A DNA stretch of 64,000 bases from Dugong dugon (Eukaryota; Chordata; Mammalia; Sirenia; Dugongidae), in NCBI GenBank assembly GCA_030035585.1, contig CM057464.1:80088919-80152918 (forward strand). Reading direction: 5' to 3'. How positions within the stretch are numbered: position 1 is the stretch's first letter; every line of letters begins with the position of its first letter. Shown piece by piece: positions 1-12,862 of this stretch. The notes under the pieces are model-generated. The model worked only from the letters and a program-made list of their open reading frames with translations, was not told where the DNA came from and searched no databases. The position numbers and the translations under genes were made by a program.

Positions 1-2910
1 AGAGTTGCATTGACCCTGAGGGTAAACTTTGCTCTGTGGCTGTTGAGTTTCCTATTCTTCTTTAATTTCCTGTATGTCTTTCCAAAATATTCCCATTAAC
101 TGGAATAAGCCTGAGTGAATATTGTCTTCTTGCAATATGAAAGTATCTAATTCACACAGTCTTTTCTGTTGATGGAATCTTAATAAGTCTGACAGAGTCT
201 GTCCCAACTAAAGTTATGTTCTCTACCAATGATGGGTCAGAGCTGACCGTAGGGGCTCAGGCCAGACCTCTTATTAAATCATCTGCAAACTTTTCATGAG
301 ACTTGTACTCAAGAGCAGCTCTGTTTTGTAGATAGGAATACTTCATTTTCAAGAAGAAATTTCAAATACTTGGCTTAATTATTCATATTATAGGTCTGAG
401 GTAGTATTTTCTTTTTTTGATTGCATGCTTATCCAATCAGAAAGGTAACTGTTGACAATTTTTAAACTTACCCATGTCTTCCTACTTATTTTCTTAAAGA
501 AGATAGTTGTCATCCACCTCTCTAAACTGTACTCCACCATGACTGTTCTTTTAACCCATATCTCTGATTTACCAATGAGCATTCCCTCCTTCCCCATTGC
601 ATATTTTTAGTAGCTTTAAACATACTGAATTCTCTATTCTTCCTTTTCAAATTACCATCCTATCTTTTTCTTTTCTTCTATATTTGCTTTCTGTACTGTC
701 AACTCTGTCCTTAGCACTCTCAACGTAAGTTGGGTTCTTTTCCCATTTTTTGCTATTTCATACTATGTGGCATGTGACTTCTTCCTACTGAACCATGATT
801 ATTACATTTGCAAATGGGGATTAAAAATATCTACAGTTTTTACTTCATTTGGATTTGTGAGATGTAAGATGGTAATATGCATGTAGGTGTTTAGAAACTG
901 TAAAGTTTCATACAAGTTTTGTGCATTACCTAGAGAACTATTGTGTTATCATTTTGTACAGTCTGAAACAAGTTACTAAAAAGTGAACTGCTCTCAGAAA
1001 GATCTTTGCATTTAAAAATGTAACCCTTTATTTATATTTGCCTAGTCATGCACCATTTTTAAGAGTGTCATCATGGTTTTCCCTGTAAGAAATACATTCT
1101 TTTGAGCTTCTACTCATAGTTTGTCAAAATGCAAAGATAAATAGAAAACAGAAAGCTTTGAATATTCTTTGTCAAAAATAATGAAATAGTCCACCTCTGA
1201 ATTTTGATGAGCAAATCAACATGTTCAGTTTTCTGTCAAGAAAGAAAAAGAGCTGTCTCTCAAACACTTTCTCCCCCATTGACATGGTTAAATTAATACT
1301 GCTGTCACACTGACCTTTACGAGTTAGTCTTAAAGAAATGTATGTAAACATCATCTACCAAAATGTACCCCAGAACAGTGTTCCATGCTTACCAATTTAT
1401 TTTTCTACCTATTTAGAAGTCCTAGCATTACCCGTGTTTATATGATGCTTTTTCCCTTAGGGAGGAAAAACCTCATAATTATCCTGTATTATTAGCTAAG
1501 ACATGAACTCTAGCATTTACCTGAATATAAAGCCTTGGAATAGAAAGACATATAGTTCAATGGGGATTTTGCACATGTAAGATTTACTGCTGAATACTCG
1601 TATTAACTTGATTTGGGCTGTAAGTATTATCAGAGTAGCTTCCTGGGTTTTTTCCCCTTTGCTATTCAAAAACTGAGACTAAAGTAGCATCCAATTTCAC
1701 ATTTAAGATGAATAAAGTATATACATCTATAAGAACAGAAAAATAATTGAGACTTTTCAAGAACATCAGCATTTAATGAGCTGGATGGAAAAACATCCTT
1801 CATGAAGGAGAGATTGTACCTATAATTCTAAGGAGATACACGATAACAGCGCCACAAAGCAACTTCCTTAAAGAAGATTTTACTGCCATATTTTAGAAAA
1901 GTTCTGAGGCAAGATTTCTGGCTGATTCCTTATTTTCATCTTCTTACAAAGAAAGCACTGCATTTACAATTATAGACTATAGCAATTAACTGCTTTAGAT
2001 ATAAGCACCTCTCTGTCTTAAGAAATTGATGTCTTAGTTCAAAAAGGGAATGCTGTGATAGCTCTTTCATTGAGACATATAATTTCCATGGTTGAGTAAA
2101 TTTTGGCTTTCACTAGTCTTTGTCCTTTAAAAGTCCACCACCTGACACATCACCATGAAGAAGCGGTAATTTACTTATTTTTTTATTGCCATTAATTTAT
2201 AGCTTTAAGTTTCAGAGGACAATTATAAGTTACTATCAGGTTTTTTTTTTGTTTTTTTTTTCTTAAGTTTCAGCTTCTACTGTGAATGCTCACCATCAGC
2301 TAAATCTTGACATATATTCAGACAAGAAAAGAATCAGGAAAATAAAATCTATTAATTATGGAAAAAAAACAGGCTTTTAAGGACTCACTATTAAAATACA
2401 TGCCAATCATCTTTAATTACCTATTTTGTTCATAAGGACTTGCTTAAATTATAGTCACTTAAGGAACTGGCTTATTACTAGAATTATAATAATTCTTTTT
2501 TATAGAAAAACAATCTAATTGGACAAAGTTTATTTGAATCTGTGATCTTTTTTCAAAATTCAAATGACATTTATGGAATCATAAATTTGGGTTTTATTTA
2601 TTTGAAGTATTTCTTCCTCTGAAAATGGCTTGAAAGGTCTATGACACAGTATTTGTAAAATTAATAGGGTTAATAAAATCTAGGCAGCAGAGAACACTAG
2701 TTAAATAATTTTATAAAACACTATTTTCAAAAAAACATTTATACATGGAAGAATTTTGGAGTTGTACAAATCTCCATTAAAAATCCAATCTGCTATATAT
2801 ATTAGTTATTGGACTTTGAGGTTCAGAGAATAAAATAATTTGTTAGTTTCCTAGTCTGTAAATGGAACAATAACAGTCATAGGAACTTTTAAGAATGATC
2901 TCTGTTCTAT
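1..2910. other. AT-rich sequence without a recognised feature
   Basis: No repeat family, splice-flanked open frame or RNA gene is recognised. There are only short poly-T runs near 2240-2262. On the EYS reading this is deep intron. Confidence 0.5.
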
Positions 2911-2919
2911 TCCTATAAA

Positions 2920-3040
2920 ACCAAAGTCTAGACAGGCTAAGTGATACAAGGTACCACAAAGAGAATGGGTTTAGGATTCAAACTCATGGGATTCTACTTC
3001 ATACTCCATGCTCTTTAACTCTATGTTATAATACTTTATA
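2920..3040 (-). repeat. MIR-like relic
   Basis: A decayed core resembling the MIR stretch 'taagtgact...aggattcaaac...ccatgctctttaac' in reverse orientation. It is very old and the boundaries are approximate. Confidence 0.4.
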
Positions 3041-3692
3041 AGCACATAGTCATTTATAGTGACTTAGACTTCTTAATTCCTTATTCATGGCTAGAATACA
3101 CTGGACATGTAAGGGATGTCTCCTATAGATTCATTATTGTCTTTAAAACTATATTTGAAATTCTGATAACTCCCATAAGATAATATGTTGAATTTTTTTG
3201 CATTATTGACCTGTTAGTGTAACTCTTGCTGGGTATGACCTTTTGAGACTCTGAGATCAAACTACAGCCTTCCACTCAATTTGAGGGTTTTCCCCCTCTT
3301 TTAATTCATATATTAACTGAGAGACTCTACTTTTGGAACAAATTTATAGAAACAGGCATGATACTATAACTAGTTCAGCTTTCACTGTTTCAGTGATGGA
3401 ATAATCGGGAGAGGAAAGGGTTGCAACAAAGGAAATTCAATTCAAGGATTTGGCTACAGACATAAAGAAGGAGCTGAGAACAAACCAGAGGAGGGTAAGA
3501 GAGCCCAGAGACTAACAACAGAAGTAAATCACCTACTACTCCTAGTCTGGAGAGAGAAAGGGAAATGATGGTGTCACCTTAAACAAGACCAGTCCTTGGG
3601 TAGAAGCTGGAGCCCTGGTGAGCCTATCTGGTTGGTACTGGAGCCATGGAGGACATGCAACTCCTCCCAGAGCAGTTGCTAAGGCAGGGAAA

Positions 3693-3867
3693 ACCAAAAA
3701 AAAAAAAAAAAAACCCATTGCTGTCGGGTCGATTCCAACTCATAGTGACCCTACAGGGAAGAGTAGAACTACCCCATAGGTTTTTTTTTGCAAGCAGCAG
3801 CTGGTGTATTCGAACCGCCAACCTTTTGGTTAGCAGTGAAGCTCTTAACCACTGCCCCACCGGGCTA
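3693..3867 (-). repeat. AfroSINE, reverse orientation
   Basis: Starts with an A-rich tail (A18 near 3697), then the conserved tail GTCGATTCCAACTCATAG. It ends in the complement of the tRNA-like head, GTTAGCAGTGAAGCTCTTAACCACTG. Near full length. Confidence 0.9.
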
Positions 3868-4384
3868 ACCGCCACTGCCTCACTCAGATCACTTACTCAT
3901 CCAGTTTACCAAAATAAGGTCTTACTTTTGCTAATGAAGTATGACGCACTCCATAGCTATAACAACTACCTTCCAAAGGTAGAACCAGTAGCTTACTTTT
4001 CTTTATTGGGGTGGGGGATACCCATGATCATACTCCCCAGCACAGACCTTCATACACAGGCACTCATGCCCTCAAGCCATAAAAGCTGACCTCCCATCAC
4101 CGTCCTCATATCACCAGAAGAGACTCTCAGATGAAGGTGCAAATACTGACACCTTAGTGGAACACTCTCGATGGTACTACTATAATTATTATTTTAAACA
4201 ATATAACCAAGTTATAGGGTAAATAAAACTCCAAGTCATGTTTCTCAATTTATTAGTTCATTTTTAAAAGTGTCACATATTGTTTTCTATCACAAATTTT
4301 TAAATAAGCAATCCCTCCACTCCTCCCCATGCACGATGTGACACATGTAACAGATTCCTTCTACCCCAATTGCACACCTTTTAT

Positions 4385-4567
4385 TAAAAACAAAACAAAA
4401 CAAAACTGTTGCCATCAAGCAGATTCTGACTCATAGAGACCCTATAAGACAGAGTAGAATCGCCCCACAGGGTTTCCAAGGAGTGGCTGGTGGATTCAAA
4501 CTGCCGACCTTTTGGTGAGCAGCCATAGCTCGCTGTAGCTTTTAATCACTGCGCCACCAGAGCTCCC
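4385..4567 (-). repeat. AfroSINE, reverse orientation
   Basis: Carries a (CAAAA)n tail, then the conserved ACTCATAGAGACCCTATA and CAGGGTTTCCAAGGAGTGGC blocks. It ends at the complement of the SINE head near 4567 with a short insertion in the tRNA-like part. Confidence 0.9.
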
Positions 4568-4960
4568 ACATCTTTGATATGCCTGGATAAACATCTCCTG
4601 CTCACTGATAAATTCTTATTTCCTCCTGTGGTCTCATGGCTAGTCATGGAAAATAAAACTTCTCAAAATATGCCTGACATTTTTCAAGTGATTACAAACA
4701 TACAAACGGGAAAGATCCAACCTGCACTCTTCAAGCCTTCTTAGGGCACACTAAATCTTCATTTTAATAGTGCCCTCATTGCTACTTACAATTGCCAATT
4801 CTAGCCAGTCCAGAAATTTGGAGATTTCTAAAATGCTTAGCAGAAGAGTCTTTCCAAGGTAGAGACATACTTTCTTTTTCTATTTGTAAGCAATTTAAAG
4901 CATGTTTTGACTATGAAAAAAAATAGCATATAGATTTTTAAAATATCTGTGCAACAGCTG

Positions 4961-5173
4961 GAGTCCCTGGGTGGTGCAAATGGTTAACGTGCTTGGATGC
5001 TAACCAAATATTGGAGGTTTGAATCCACCCAGAGGCATCTTGGAAGAAAGTCCTAGTGGTATACTTCTGAAAAATCAGCCATTGAAAATCCTAAGGAGCA
5101 TAGTTCTACTGTCACACACATAGGGTCCCCATGAGTCTGAGTCAACTCAATCACTCAATGGCAACTGCTTTTA
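4961..5173 (+). repeat. AfroSINE, long-middle variant
   Basis: The head GGAGTCCCTGGGTGGTGCAAA is followed by a middle block (AGAAAGTCCTAGTGGTATAC) absent from the short form. It then has the common tail TCCCCATGAGTCTGAGTCAAC. The same variant occurs at 15178. Confidence 0.85.
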
Positions 5174-5461
5174 TGTAGTGACTTCCTCATAAGTCTATTT
5201 GGTTTTATTCTATTTTTAAGTGATTGCATTTTTTTTTTTTTAAAAAAAAGGCTTTTCTTTTGTTTTTTGTTTTTTTGCAATGGCAGAGGAATCCAACAAC
5301 CAACTGCAGAGGTGGAAGGGAGAAATTTTATGGAGTTTAGCGGCTGTTGATTCACATTTGATTATTTATTTTTTATTCTTCTGACTACATAGGTACCAAA
5401 TAAATCCAGATTAAAAAAATCAGGAAATGTAAAGCATTAACAAGAAATTGGCCAAACCAAA

Positions 5462-5622
5462 AGCCAAACCAAACCCGTTGCCATCGAGTCGATTTCCGCT
5501 CATAGCTATCCTATAGGAGAGGATAGAATTACCCCATAGGGTTTCCATGGAGTGGCTGGTGAACTTGAACTGCTGACCTTCTGGTTAGCAGCAGAGCTCT
5601 TAACCACTGTGCCACTAGGGTG
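5462..5622 (-). repeat. AfroSINE, reverse orientation
   Basis: GTTGCCATCGAGTCGATTTC begins the tail and GGTTAGCAGCAGAGCTCTTA ends in the complement of the tRNA-like head. It is preceded by a (CCAAA)n tail from about 5451. Confidence 0.9.
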
Positions 5623-5625
5623 ATG

Positions 5626-6930
5626 CATATTTATTATTAGCAAAATAGGTAATTGTAGTTTAATTTCATCAATTGCTTATTGATACCTTACATCAAATTT
5701 ATCTTTACACGTATCATAGCTATTATTTAAAATTTTTTACATAAAGTATGTAAAAATAAAGCAGTGATTAACTACCTACTTCAAACATAGGGGGTCATCC
5801 TTAAGACTCCTCTTGTAGCACACTGTTTATATCTGAGGCTTATCAGTGAAAAGGGTGCTTTAACAGCTTTAGAAAAGAAAATCAAGAACATCTGTGACAT
5901 TTGTTTGACCCATAAGTGGTTACAGGGCAAATGTGCATATTCTTCTAGCAATTGCTATAGCAACAACACAGTAATTGCTTTTAAATAGCAAAAGGTGCCT
6001 TTGCTGAAATCATTTCAAGTATCCTCAGTTAACTCTATGTCGGCAAAGCATTGATAGGTCTTTGGTTCTTTAATGGTAGCTTCTTTTAAGAGAGGAATGA
6101 CAGCTTTGTAATTATTCATTGAAATTTTCAAAAAAAAGTAAATACACCAAAGAAAATGTATTTTACAGCTATCAAGAAATGATTAGCAAACCACTATCTT
6201 CTCTATGTTGTTAATATTGTTATGCATGTACTGTCTGTAGAAATAAGGCTTTGGTTGTGTTGCTTGTTTTCATTGCTTTCTTACGTTGACTTATTAGGAA
6301 AAGGAATTCACGGGCTTTTGTTTTTTTTAGGATCTTTTCTAGGATAAGATTGTGAAATGAGTGGCATCCAAAGGGAGTCACATGTTGGATATCTACTTTT
6401 TTTTTTTTATTCCTGAAACATTTTTGTAGGTTCAATTTAGTTAGCATAAATTGAAAGGTGCTTAGTGCTTTTACGCATCAGGCCCAGCGAAAAATTCAAA
6501 TTTCAAACAGCTGTTTTCCCTGGACGCTCCTGATTTTCATCCCAGCCAAATAAAACACCAACCTACTTGTGAATATAAATTGTAATGCTGTTTGTATTTT
6601 CTGCTATACCACAAAAATAGCTCTAAATACTAGACTATAAAGAGGAAAATGCTGATAACTTACACATTCGTTTCTTTTTCAATTTGAAGAAAAAGGTATG
6701 TTTCTTCCCGGTAAAGAGAAAGGAGGCAGCAAGATCTAGATGAATGGGCACAACTACATCTAACTTACACTAAATAGCTGGATGACATGATGAATTCCCT
6801 TTTTTTGTTTTTTTGGATAATATTAAACCATTGATAATTTGGAAAATATCTGAATAATTACTTAGATTTTGTACTACATATTTATCAATTTTTAGTAAGG
6901 AAGCCAGAGCAGAAGAAACTCTATCTCTAG
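5626..6930. other. AT-rich sequence without a recognised feature
   Basis: I see no identifiable repeat or exon here. Short open frames lack splice context. Confidence 0.4.
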
Positions 6931-6934
6931 TCAG

Positions 6935-7085
6935 TCAATGTGTAGTGCCTGGCATTGCCTAGGAGTCCCCTACAGGTGTAGATGCCCAGGCATCTCTGAA
7001 CTACTGAATAAGAATCTGCATTTTAACAAGATCTCAATGGTGTGTATACACATTGACGGCTGAAAAGCTCTGAGCTGGACCTAAA
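6935..7085 (+). repeat. MER5-like hAT-Charlie relic
   Basis: The block ACTACTGAATAAGAATCTGC followed by ATTTTAACAAGATCTCAA matches the core I remember for MER5A/MER5B. Ends are eroded. Confidence 0.6.
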
Positions 7086-8315
7086 TAATTTTATGTGAAT
7101 TTTACTTCCTATTGATTAATTTCAGTGTACTCGGCCAATTATTTTATATAACTAGTTAGCTAGTTATGGATATAATCAATTATACATGCAATTTTGCTCA
7201 CTCTTAAAAGGTTGGTGGCAAACTTTTGAAAATTCTGTATTAAATACCATGACATCATATTTAAATTAAAGTATTTGTAGGTAATTATTAATAATTAGGT
7301 TTTTCTAACCCTGAACAACCAAAGACTTTGTGTAGTTAATATGAAAGAATTTGAATAAGTTAAAACTCTTTCAGGGTTATGCTTTTAAAAATCCATTAGA
7401 ATAATTCAAAAGATTTTCAAAAATTCAAGATAAATAAAACGTTTTTGAAAAATTCAAGCAGCGATTTTAAGCTACACAGAGGCACCATTAATTATAAAAG
7501 TGATTAAGACACTTTTATTTGCTCAGATGCTTTGTGAGTACTTACATTCTGGTACCAAATAAGAAGATCATAAAGATCATTTAAAGGCATAAAACCCAGA
7601 CAACATTTTACAATACAGTTAGCATCGTGGCTATATAATTATGAATAAATATGAATTTTACTCTATGAAAAACTAGCTAACCAAATTATTCTAGACTATC
7701 TGGCTTCCTTAATAGGGTTTGAAAGACTTGTTAACTCTCTTTAAATAAATCTCTGCTTTCACTCCTCCTGGAGCATGCTACATAAAAGTGGCCATGAAAT
7801 TCAACCTAGACAAAGTAAGTCTGGTAGTTTAGTGTCTTCCCTTTTGAGTTTCAATTTTGTGCTCTTATTTGATGTTCATTGCTTTTTCTCTGTCCATGTC
7901 ATCTCACTATGTATGACATCTCACATAAACTCTTTGTACCTCAGTGCCAGCTGCTGTGGAGGATGGCAATGTCTACGCAATCCATATACCATAGTCTGTA
8001 TTATAAATCAGTACATCTTAAATATGCCCTGAAAGTTGCTGAAAATTCATTGAAATTTCATGTGATTAGTTTACAGGCCAATAGACAAGCAGACACAAAT
8101 TTAACTTTATTTATATAAGGAAGACTTCCACTTTTATTGGTAACTGTACTTCTCTAAAAGAATGAATTGCTTACATTTAGTGTATATTTAAAAACACAAA
8201 ACAAATATTGAAATACTAAAATAAGTTACAATATGTAAACCCAGTAAAGCTTACTGCCTATGAACTTAACATAAATGTGTAATCCAAAATGGCTAAAGGA
8301 TTCTGTGCAGAATTC

Positions 8316-8390
8316 ATTCATTCATTCATCATACAAATATTTAATTGAGCACTTACTATGATCTAGGCAGTGATCAAACATAACAACAAT
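8316..8390 (+). repeat. (TTCA)n followed by an ancient 'TATTTAATTGAGCAC' repeat relic
   Basis: An ATTCATTCATTCATTC stretch leads into the widespread old mammalian motif 'aaatatttattgagcacctactatg'. I do not name the family. Similar relics lie at 15380 and 28720. Confidence 0.4.
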
Positions 8391-8455
8391 TGTAAGACTG
8401 GTGCAGGACCAGGGAGTGGTTTCATTCTGTTATACATAGGATCGCTGTAAGTCAG
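8391..8455 (+). repeat. RTE/BovB-like LINE 3' fragment
   Basis: Matches the last part of the RTE copies at 11880-11945 and 56910-56980 (AATTGTAAGACTGGTGCAGG...TTCATTCTGTTATACATAGG), ending GCTGTAAGTCA. It is fused directly to an AfroSINE head. Confidence 0.75.
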
Positions 8456-8618
8456 ATAGCGCAGTAGTTAAGAGCTAAGGCTCTCAAAAGGTCAGCAGCT
8501 TGAATCCACCAGCCACTCCTTCAAAATCCGATGGAACAGTGGTACCCTGTCCTATAGGTTCATTATGAGTTGCAATTGACTTGTTGGCAACAGGTTTAGT
8601 TTTTTGTTTTTTTTTTTA
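8456..8618 (+). repeat. AfroSINE fused to an RTE fragment
   Basis: Begins at the A-box region (TAGCGCAGTAGTTAAGAGCT), missing the usual GGAGCCCTGG start. It runs to GGCAACAGGTTTAG and a poly-T tract. Confidence 0.85.
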
Positions 8619-8769
8619 AACAACAGGTAGTGACCAAAAAGCCCCTACTCCCATGATGTCTCCCTACTCCCATGGTGTTTACCTGTCTACATTTGACTGG
8701 GAAAGCACTAACAACAACCGAAAAGAAAGGAATATATATATACACATACATGTAGAAACACCCCAGTGA

Positions 8770-9495
8770 CATACCACTACACATTACTGGAATGGATAAA
8801 GTTAAAAACAAAGAACAAAGACAATGGAAAGTGCTGGTAAGAATGTGGAGAAGCTGGAACTCTCACATATTGCTGGCGAGTATGCGATGGTACATCCACT
8901 TTGGAAAACAGTTTGAAAATTCCTTTTATATTCAAACATACATTTACCAAGCAACCCAGAAATCTCATTTGTTTGTATTTACTGAAGAGAAATAAAGTAC
9001 CAGTATGTGCCTTCACAAAGACATGTACGTGAATGTTTATAGCAACTTTATTCAAAATCACAAACTGAAACCAAATGTTCAAGAACTGGCAAATAGGTAG
9101 ACAGATTTGGTATATTCATAAAGTAGAATACTATTCAAAAATTAAAGGAAATAAACTACGAATACATGGAACAGTACAGGTGATTCTCCCAAGCATTTTG
9201 ATAAGTGAAACAAGGGCGACACAGATGGGTATATACTATATGGTTCCATTTATCTGATATTTGAAAAAAGGAAAATATAAAATATATCAATACAGAAATA
9301 CAATCAGTAGCTTCCAGGGGCTGGGACTAGGCGAAGGGGTATTAACTACAAAGTGGCAAGAGGGAATCTTTTTTTTTCTTTTTTTTGGATGATGGAAATC
9401 ATTTGCATCTTGATTATATAGCAAGCTATATATTTATCAAAATTAATAAAACTATACATAAAACAGGTGAGTTTTACTGTATAAAAAAGTAAGTT
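8770..9495 (+). repeat. Old L1M 3' region
   Basis: Resembles the end of L1 ORF2 and the 3' UTR: a degenerate WRSWNSHILLASMRWYIHF-like peptide, then GCAACCCAGAAATCTCATTT, CAGTAGCTTCCAGGGGCTGG and ATTAATAAAACTATACATAA. It is highly decayed with no usable frame. Confidence 0.75.
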
Positions 9496-10580
9496 TACGT
9501 TTAAGCTTTTTTTGATTTAATAGTACTGAATTTAAAAATATTTCTCAGGAAGACAAAGAGAAGCATTATATCTATGACAAAAAAACAAGGCATTGTGGAA
9601 CAAGACTAGGTAGCTGTGAAAGAGAAATGACGGAGTGGATATATTTGAAGTGATGTTTGCAGAACTTCTCTGGAAATTTTTATATGCTTACTTGTATAAA
9701 TATTCTACTTAATAAATTGTACTCGTACAGTGATACAAACAAACATGTTCTCAACATCCAAGATTACATATAGCCACTTTACTTTTTTCAGGGTCTTTTA
9801 TATTTAATCTGAATTTGTTTTGGCAAGGATGATGAGCTAGGGGTTTCTCTGAAAGAAAACACTAAATAGCTTTAAAGAAAATTTCCAATATTACTGAATC
9901 CAAAATGATTTTCTGAAATATACACTTTCAACCATCTTGTTCTCCCAATTTTCCATGAAAGAAGCAAGGTTAATAAAGTATAGAAAAATATTTTATTACC
10001 ATGTCTAAATCATAAGAAGACTTACATATAGTAGTGAAGACCTTTTTTTTAAAAAACCAAAAAATAGAAGAAAATATGGCGAAGACTGTGTAGAGAAATT
10101 CACTTTCCATACCAGAGGAGTACTAACATTAACATTCCTTAGCATAAAATTAAGACTCAGAGCTGAAGACAACCAAGCAGTGATTCTGTAGGCAACTGCT
10201 ATTGTGCTTGGGTCTTTGACCCCGGTGGGTACTAGAATCTCCAGATCCTATCAGGGTGTTCTGATTTGAATGGATAGCCTTATCATGAAAGAGGTTGCTG
10301 ACAATCTCAGTTTATGTCAACTGGCTTACTGGGGGAGGACTCAGTTTTTTTCAGGCTCCAAAAATCTACCTGAAGGCAAGCCCCCTTGAAGGCATAGTTA
10401 AGCAGGAATTTTAGAAAATACCTTATTGAATTTACCAATAATAAACGAAAATTTAATTCCGTAAGAATAAATACATATTTAAAAATTAAAGCTCATTAGC
10501 ACAGAAGAAGCTTAACATAGGGAAATTCAGAGAAAATGGTCTATTTTTAAGCAACAACAGCAAAAATGTTTAAAATCCTC
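9496..10580. other. Mostly unassigned sequence
   Basis: 10170-10415 is slightly GC-richer and reads like an old interspersed element (GTCAACTGGCTTACTGGGGG), but I cannot name it. The rest shows nothing. Confidence 0.3.
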
Positions 10581-10860
10581 TATATTATACTTAGCCACCA
10601 CAGTATGACAAACTGACAGACGTGTGAAAACAGAGAATACCAGAAAGATGTTTACCTGTGTTTTATTGACTATGTAAAGGCATTTAACTGTGTGGATTAT
10701 AAATTATGGACCAAATTATGGACAAAATTGCAAAGAACGGGAATTGCAAAAACTTAATTGTGCTCATGAAGAACCTTTACATAGACCAAAAGATAGTCGT
10801 TCAAACATAACAAGAGGATACTGCATGGTTTAAAATCAGGAAATAGAGCAAGGGGATACT

Positions 10861-11020
10861 AAAAAACCAAAGTCATTGCTGTCGAATCAATTTCGACCTA
10901 TAGCGACCCTATAGGACATAGTAGAACTGCCTCAGAGTCTCCTAGGAGCGCCTGATGCATTCGAACTGCCAGTCTTTCAGTTAGCAGTCAAACTCTTAAC
11001 CACAAAGCCACCAGGGTTTC
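10861..11020 (-). repeat. AfroSINE inserted in RTE copy A
   Basis: Reverse-orientation SINE flanked by CAAGGGGATACT (10849-10860) and CAAGGGGAATACT (11021-11033), a 12-13 bp target duplication in RTE sequence. Confidence 0.9.
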
Positions 11021-11021
11021 C

Positions 11022-11959
11022 AAGGGGAATACTGGATGGTTTAAAGTGAAGAAAGGTGTGCGTCAAGGTTGTATCCTTTCACCATACTTATTCGATCTGT
11101 ATGCTGAGCAAATAATTCGAGAAGCTGGACTACATGAATAACAATGGGGCATCAGGATAGGAGGAAGATCATTAACAACCTGCAATATGCAGATGACACA
11201 ACCTTGCTTGCTGGAAGTGAAGAGGACTTGAAGCACTTACTGATGACGATCAAGACCACAGCCTTCAGTATGGGTTACACCTCAACATAAAGAAAACAAA
11301 AATCCTCACAACTGGACCAATAAGCAACATCATGATAAACAGAGAAAATATAGAGCTTGTCAAGGATTTCATTCTACTTGGATCACAATTAACGCCCATG
11401 GAAGCAGCAATCAAGAAATCAAATGATGCATTGCTTTGGGCAAATCAGCTGCAAAAGATCTCTTTAAAGTGTTAAAGGGCAAAGATGTCACTTTGAGGAC
11501 TAAGGTGTGCCTAACTCAAGCCATGGTGTTTTCAATCGCCTCATATGCATTTGAAAGCTGGACAATGAATAAGGAAGACCAAAGAAGAATTGATGCCTTT
11601 AAATTATGGTGTTGGCAAAGATATTCAATATACTATGGACTGCCAGAAGAATGAACAAATCCGTCTTGAAAGAAGAACAGCTAGAATGCTCATTAGAAGT
11701 AATGATGGAGAGACTTCGTCTCACATACTTTAAACATGCTACCAGAAGGGACCAGTTTCTGGAGAAGTCCATCATACTTGGTAAAGAAGAGGGTCAGGGA
11801 AAAAGAGGAGGACCCTCAACGAGATGGATTGACACAGTGGCTGCAACAATGGGCTCAAGCATAGCAACTGTTGTGGGGATGGCGCAGGACCGGACAGTAT
11901 TTTGTTCTGTTGTACATAGGGTTGCAATGGGTTGGAATCGACTTGACGACACCTAACAA
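11022..11959 (+). pseudogene. Broken RTE reverse-transcriptase remnant
   Basis: The part after the SINE reads, across several frames, as the palm domain (KGVRQGCILSPYLF-like at about 11050, YADD at 11186-11197). It continues into the C-terminal region, e.g. LFKVLKGKDVTLRTKVCLTQ from 11460 and LRLTYFKHATRRDQFLEK from 11716. The frame changes near 11610-11650 and stops occur, so no intact enzyme is encoded. It is a transposon relic, not a host gene. Confidence 0.85.
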
Positions 11960-11973
11960 CAACAATATTATAC

Positions 11974-12689
11974 CTTCAAGAAAAGAGCCACCAGAATATT
12001 TACACTCATAAAATAAGAGCAGGCTAGGGTAGTCTGAGAAAAATAAAGAAACTCTGAGGTAAAAAATATAATTGCTGAATTAATAAACTCACTGGGGAAA
12101 AAAGTAGAGCATGGATTTCAAGGAAGTAATTTCTCTATCAATTTTTTTCCAGAATATTTCCATAGTGCTGTGGCTGAATTTCTTTCTACTCTTCGTGACT
12201 GTTCTATAAATGGTTTTATTTTTACAATTGTATCTATAATACCCTATACCTTTAAAACTCAATTCTTTTAAGCTATAGATGTTCTTGAAACATATTCTAT
12301 GTTCTTAATACTAATTTTTAATTTAAAATTTGTAGATCTAAAACAGTGACTGTGAGATTTAGAATTTCTGTGATTTTTTATGATACCTGTAACTGTTCCT
12401 CCTTTTGTTCAAATTTAATATTCCTGAGAAGTAATCTCTACTCTTCTCCTAGCTCTTAAGTGTCAAGTGTCAAGTACCCCACAGCTTGACTAAGTATTAT
12501 GAAATGATGTAGAGAAGCTCTTCTCCTTTGGTCTTAGTTTACTGGTATCATCACTTAGAAAACCAGTGCTATGTAATTAAACTTGAAAAAAAAAATTCAG
12601 TTACTCCAATATTCAGTATTTAGAAAACACGTTTTTATTTGTTCTTTTATCCAAAATAATAGTTTCAGGTGCTGCTACTGTCTCCCTTT
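11974..12689. other. AT-rich sequence without a recognised feature
   Basis: Nothing supportable is seen. A short GTGTCAAGTGTCAAGTA repeat lies near 12461. Confidence 0.4.
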
Positions 12690-12699
12690 ACTAGCAGAA

Positions 12700-12862
12700 T
12701 TTTTAGCAATCCACTGCTAAGCGAAAGGTCAGTGGTTTGAAACTATCAGGGACTCCGCAGGAGAGAGATGTGGCAGCCTGCTTCTATAGAGGTTTACAGC
12801 CTCGGAAACCCTACGGGATCTTTATGAGTGGGAATACACTCGATGATGGTTTGTTTTTTTTT
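12700..12862 (+). repeat. AfroSINE, 'GGGAGAAAGATG' middle variant
   Basis: A decayed head is followed by GCAGGAGAGAGATGTGGCAG and GTTTACAGCCTCGGAAACCC, then the tail and TTTGTTTTTTTTTG. It shares its middle block with the copy at 37998. Confidence 0.8.

Larger units (their letters stand above)
10591..11964 (+). repeat. RTE/BovB-like LINE copy A, split by a SINE
   Basis: Flanked by the direct repeat ATATTATAC (10582-10590 and 11965-11973). It is 5'-truncated inside the reverse-transcriptase domain (VDYVKAFNCVDY-like peptide near 10655). It carries YADD at 11186-11197 and ends in the family tail GACACCTAACAACAACA. An AfroSINE interrupts it at 10861-11020. Confidence 0.88.

Noticed and set aside
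3646-4089. 147-codon plus-strand frame
   Set aside because: It runs through a reverse AfroSINE including its poly-A (the Lys run) and has no exon structure.
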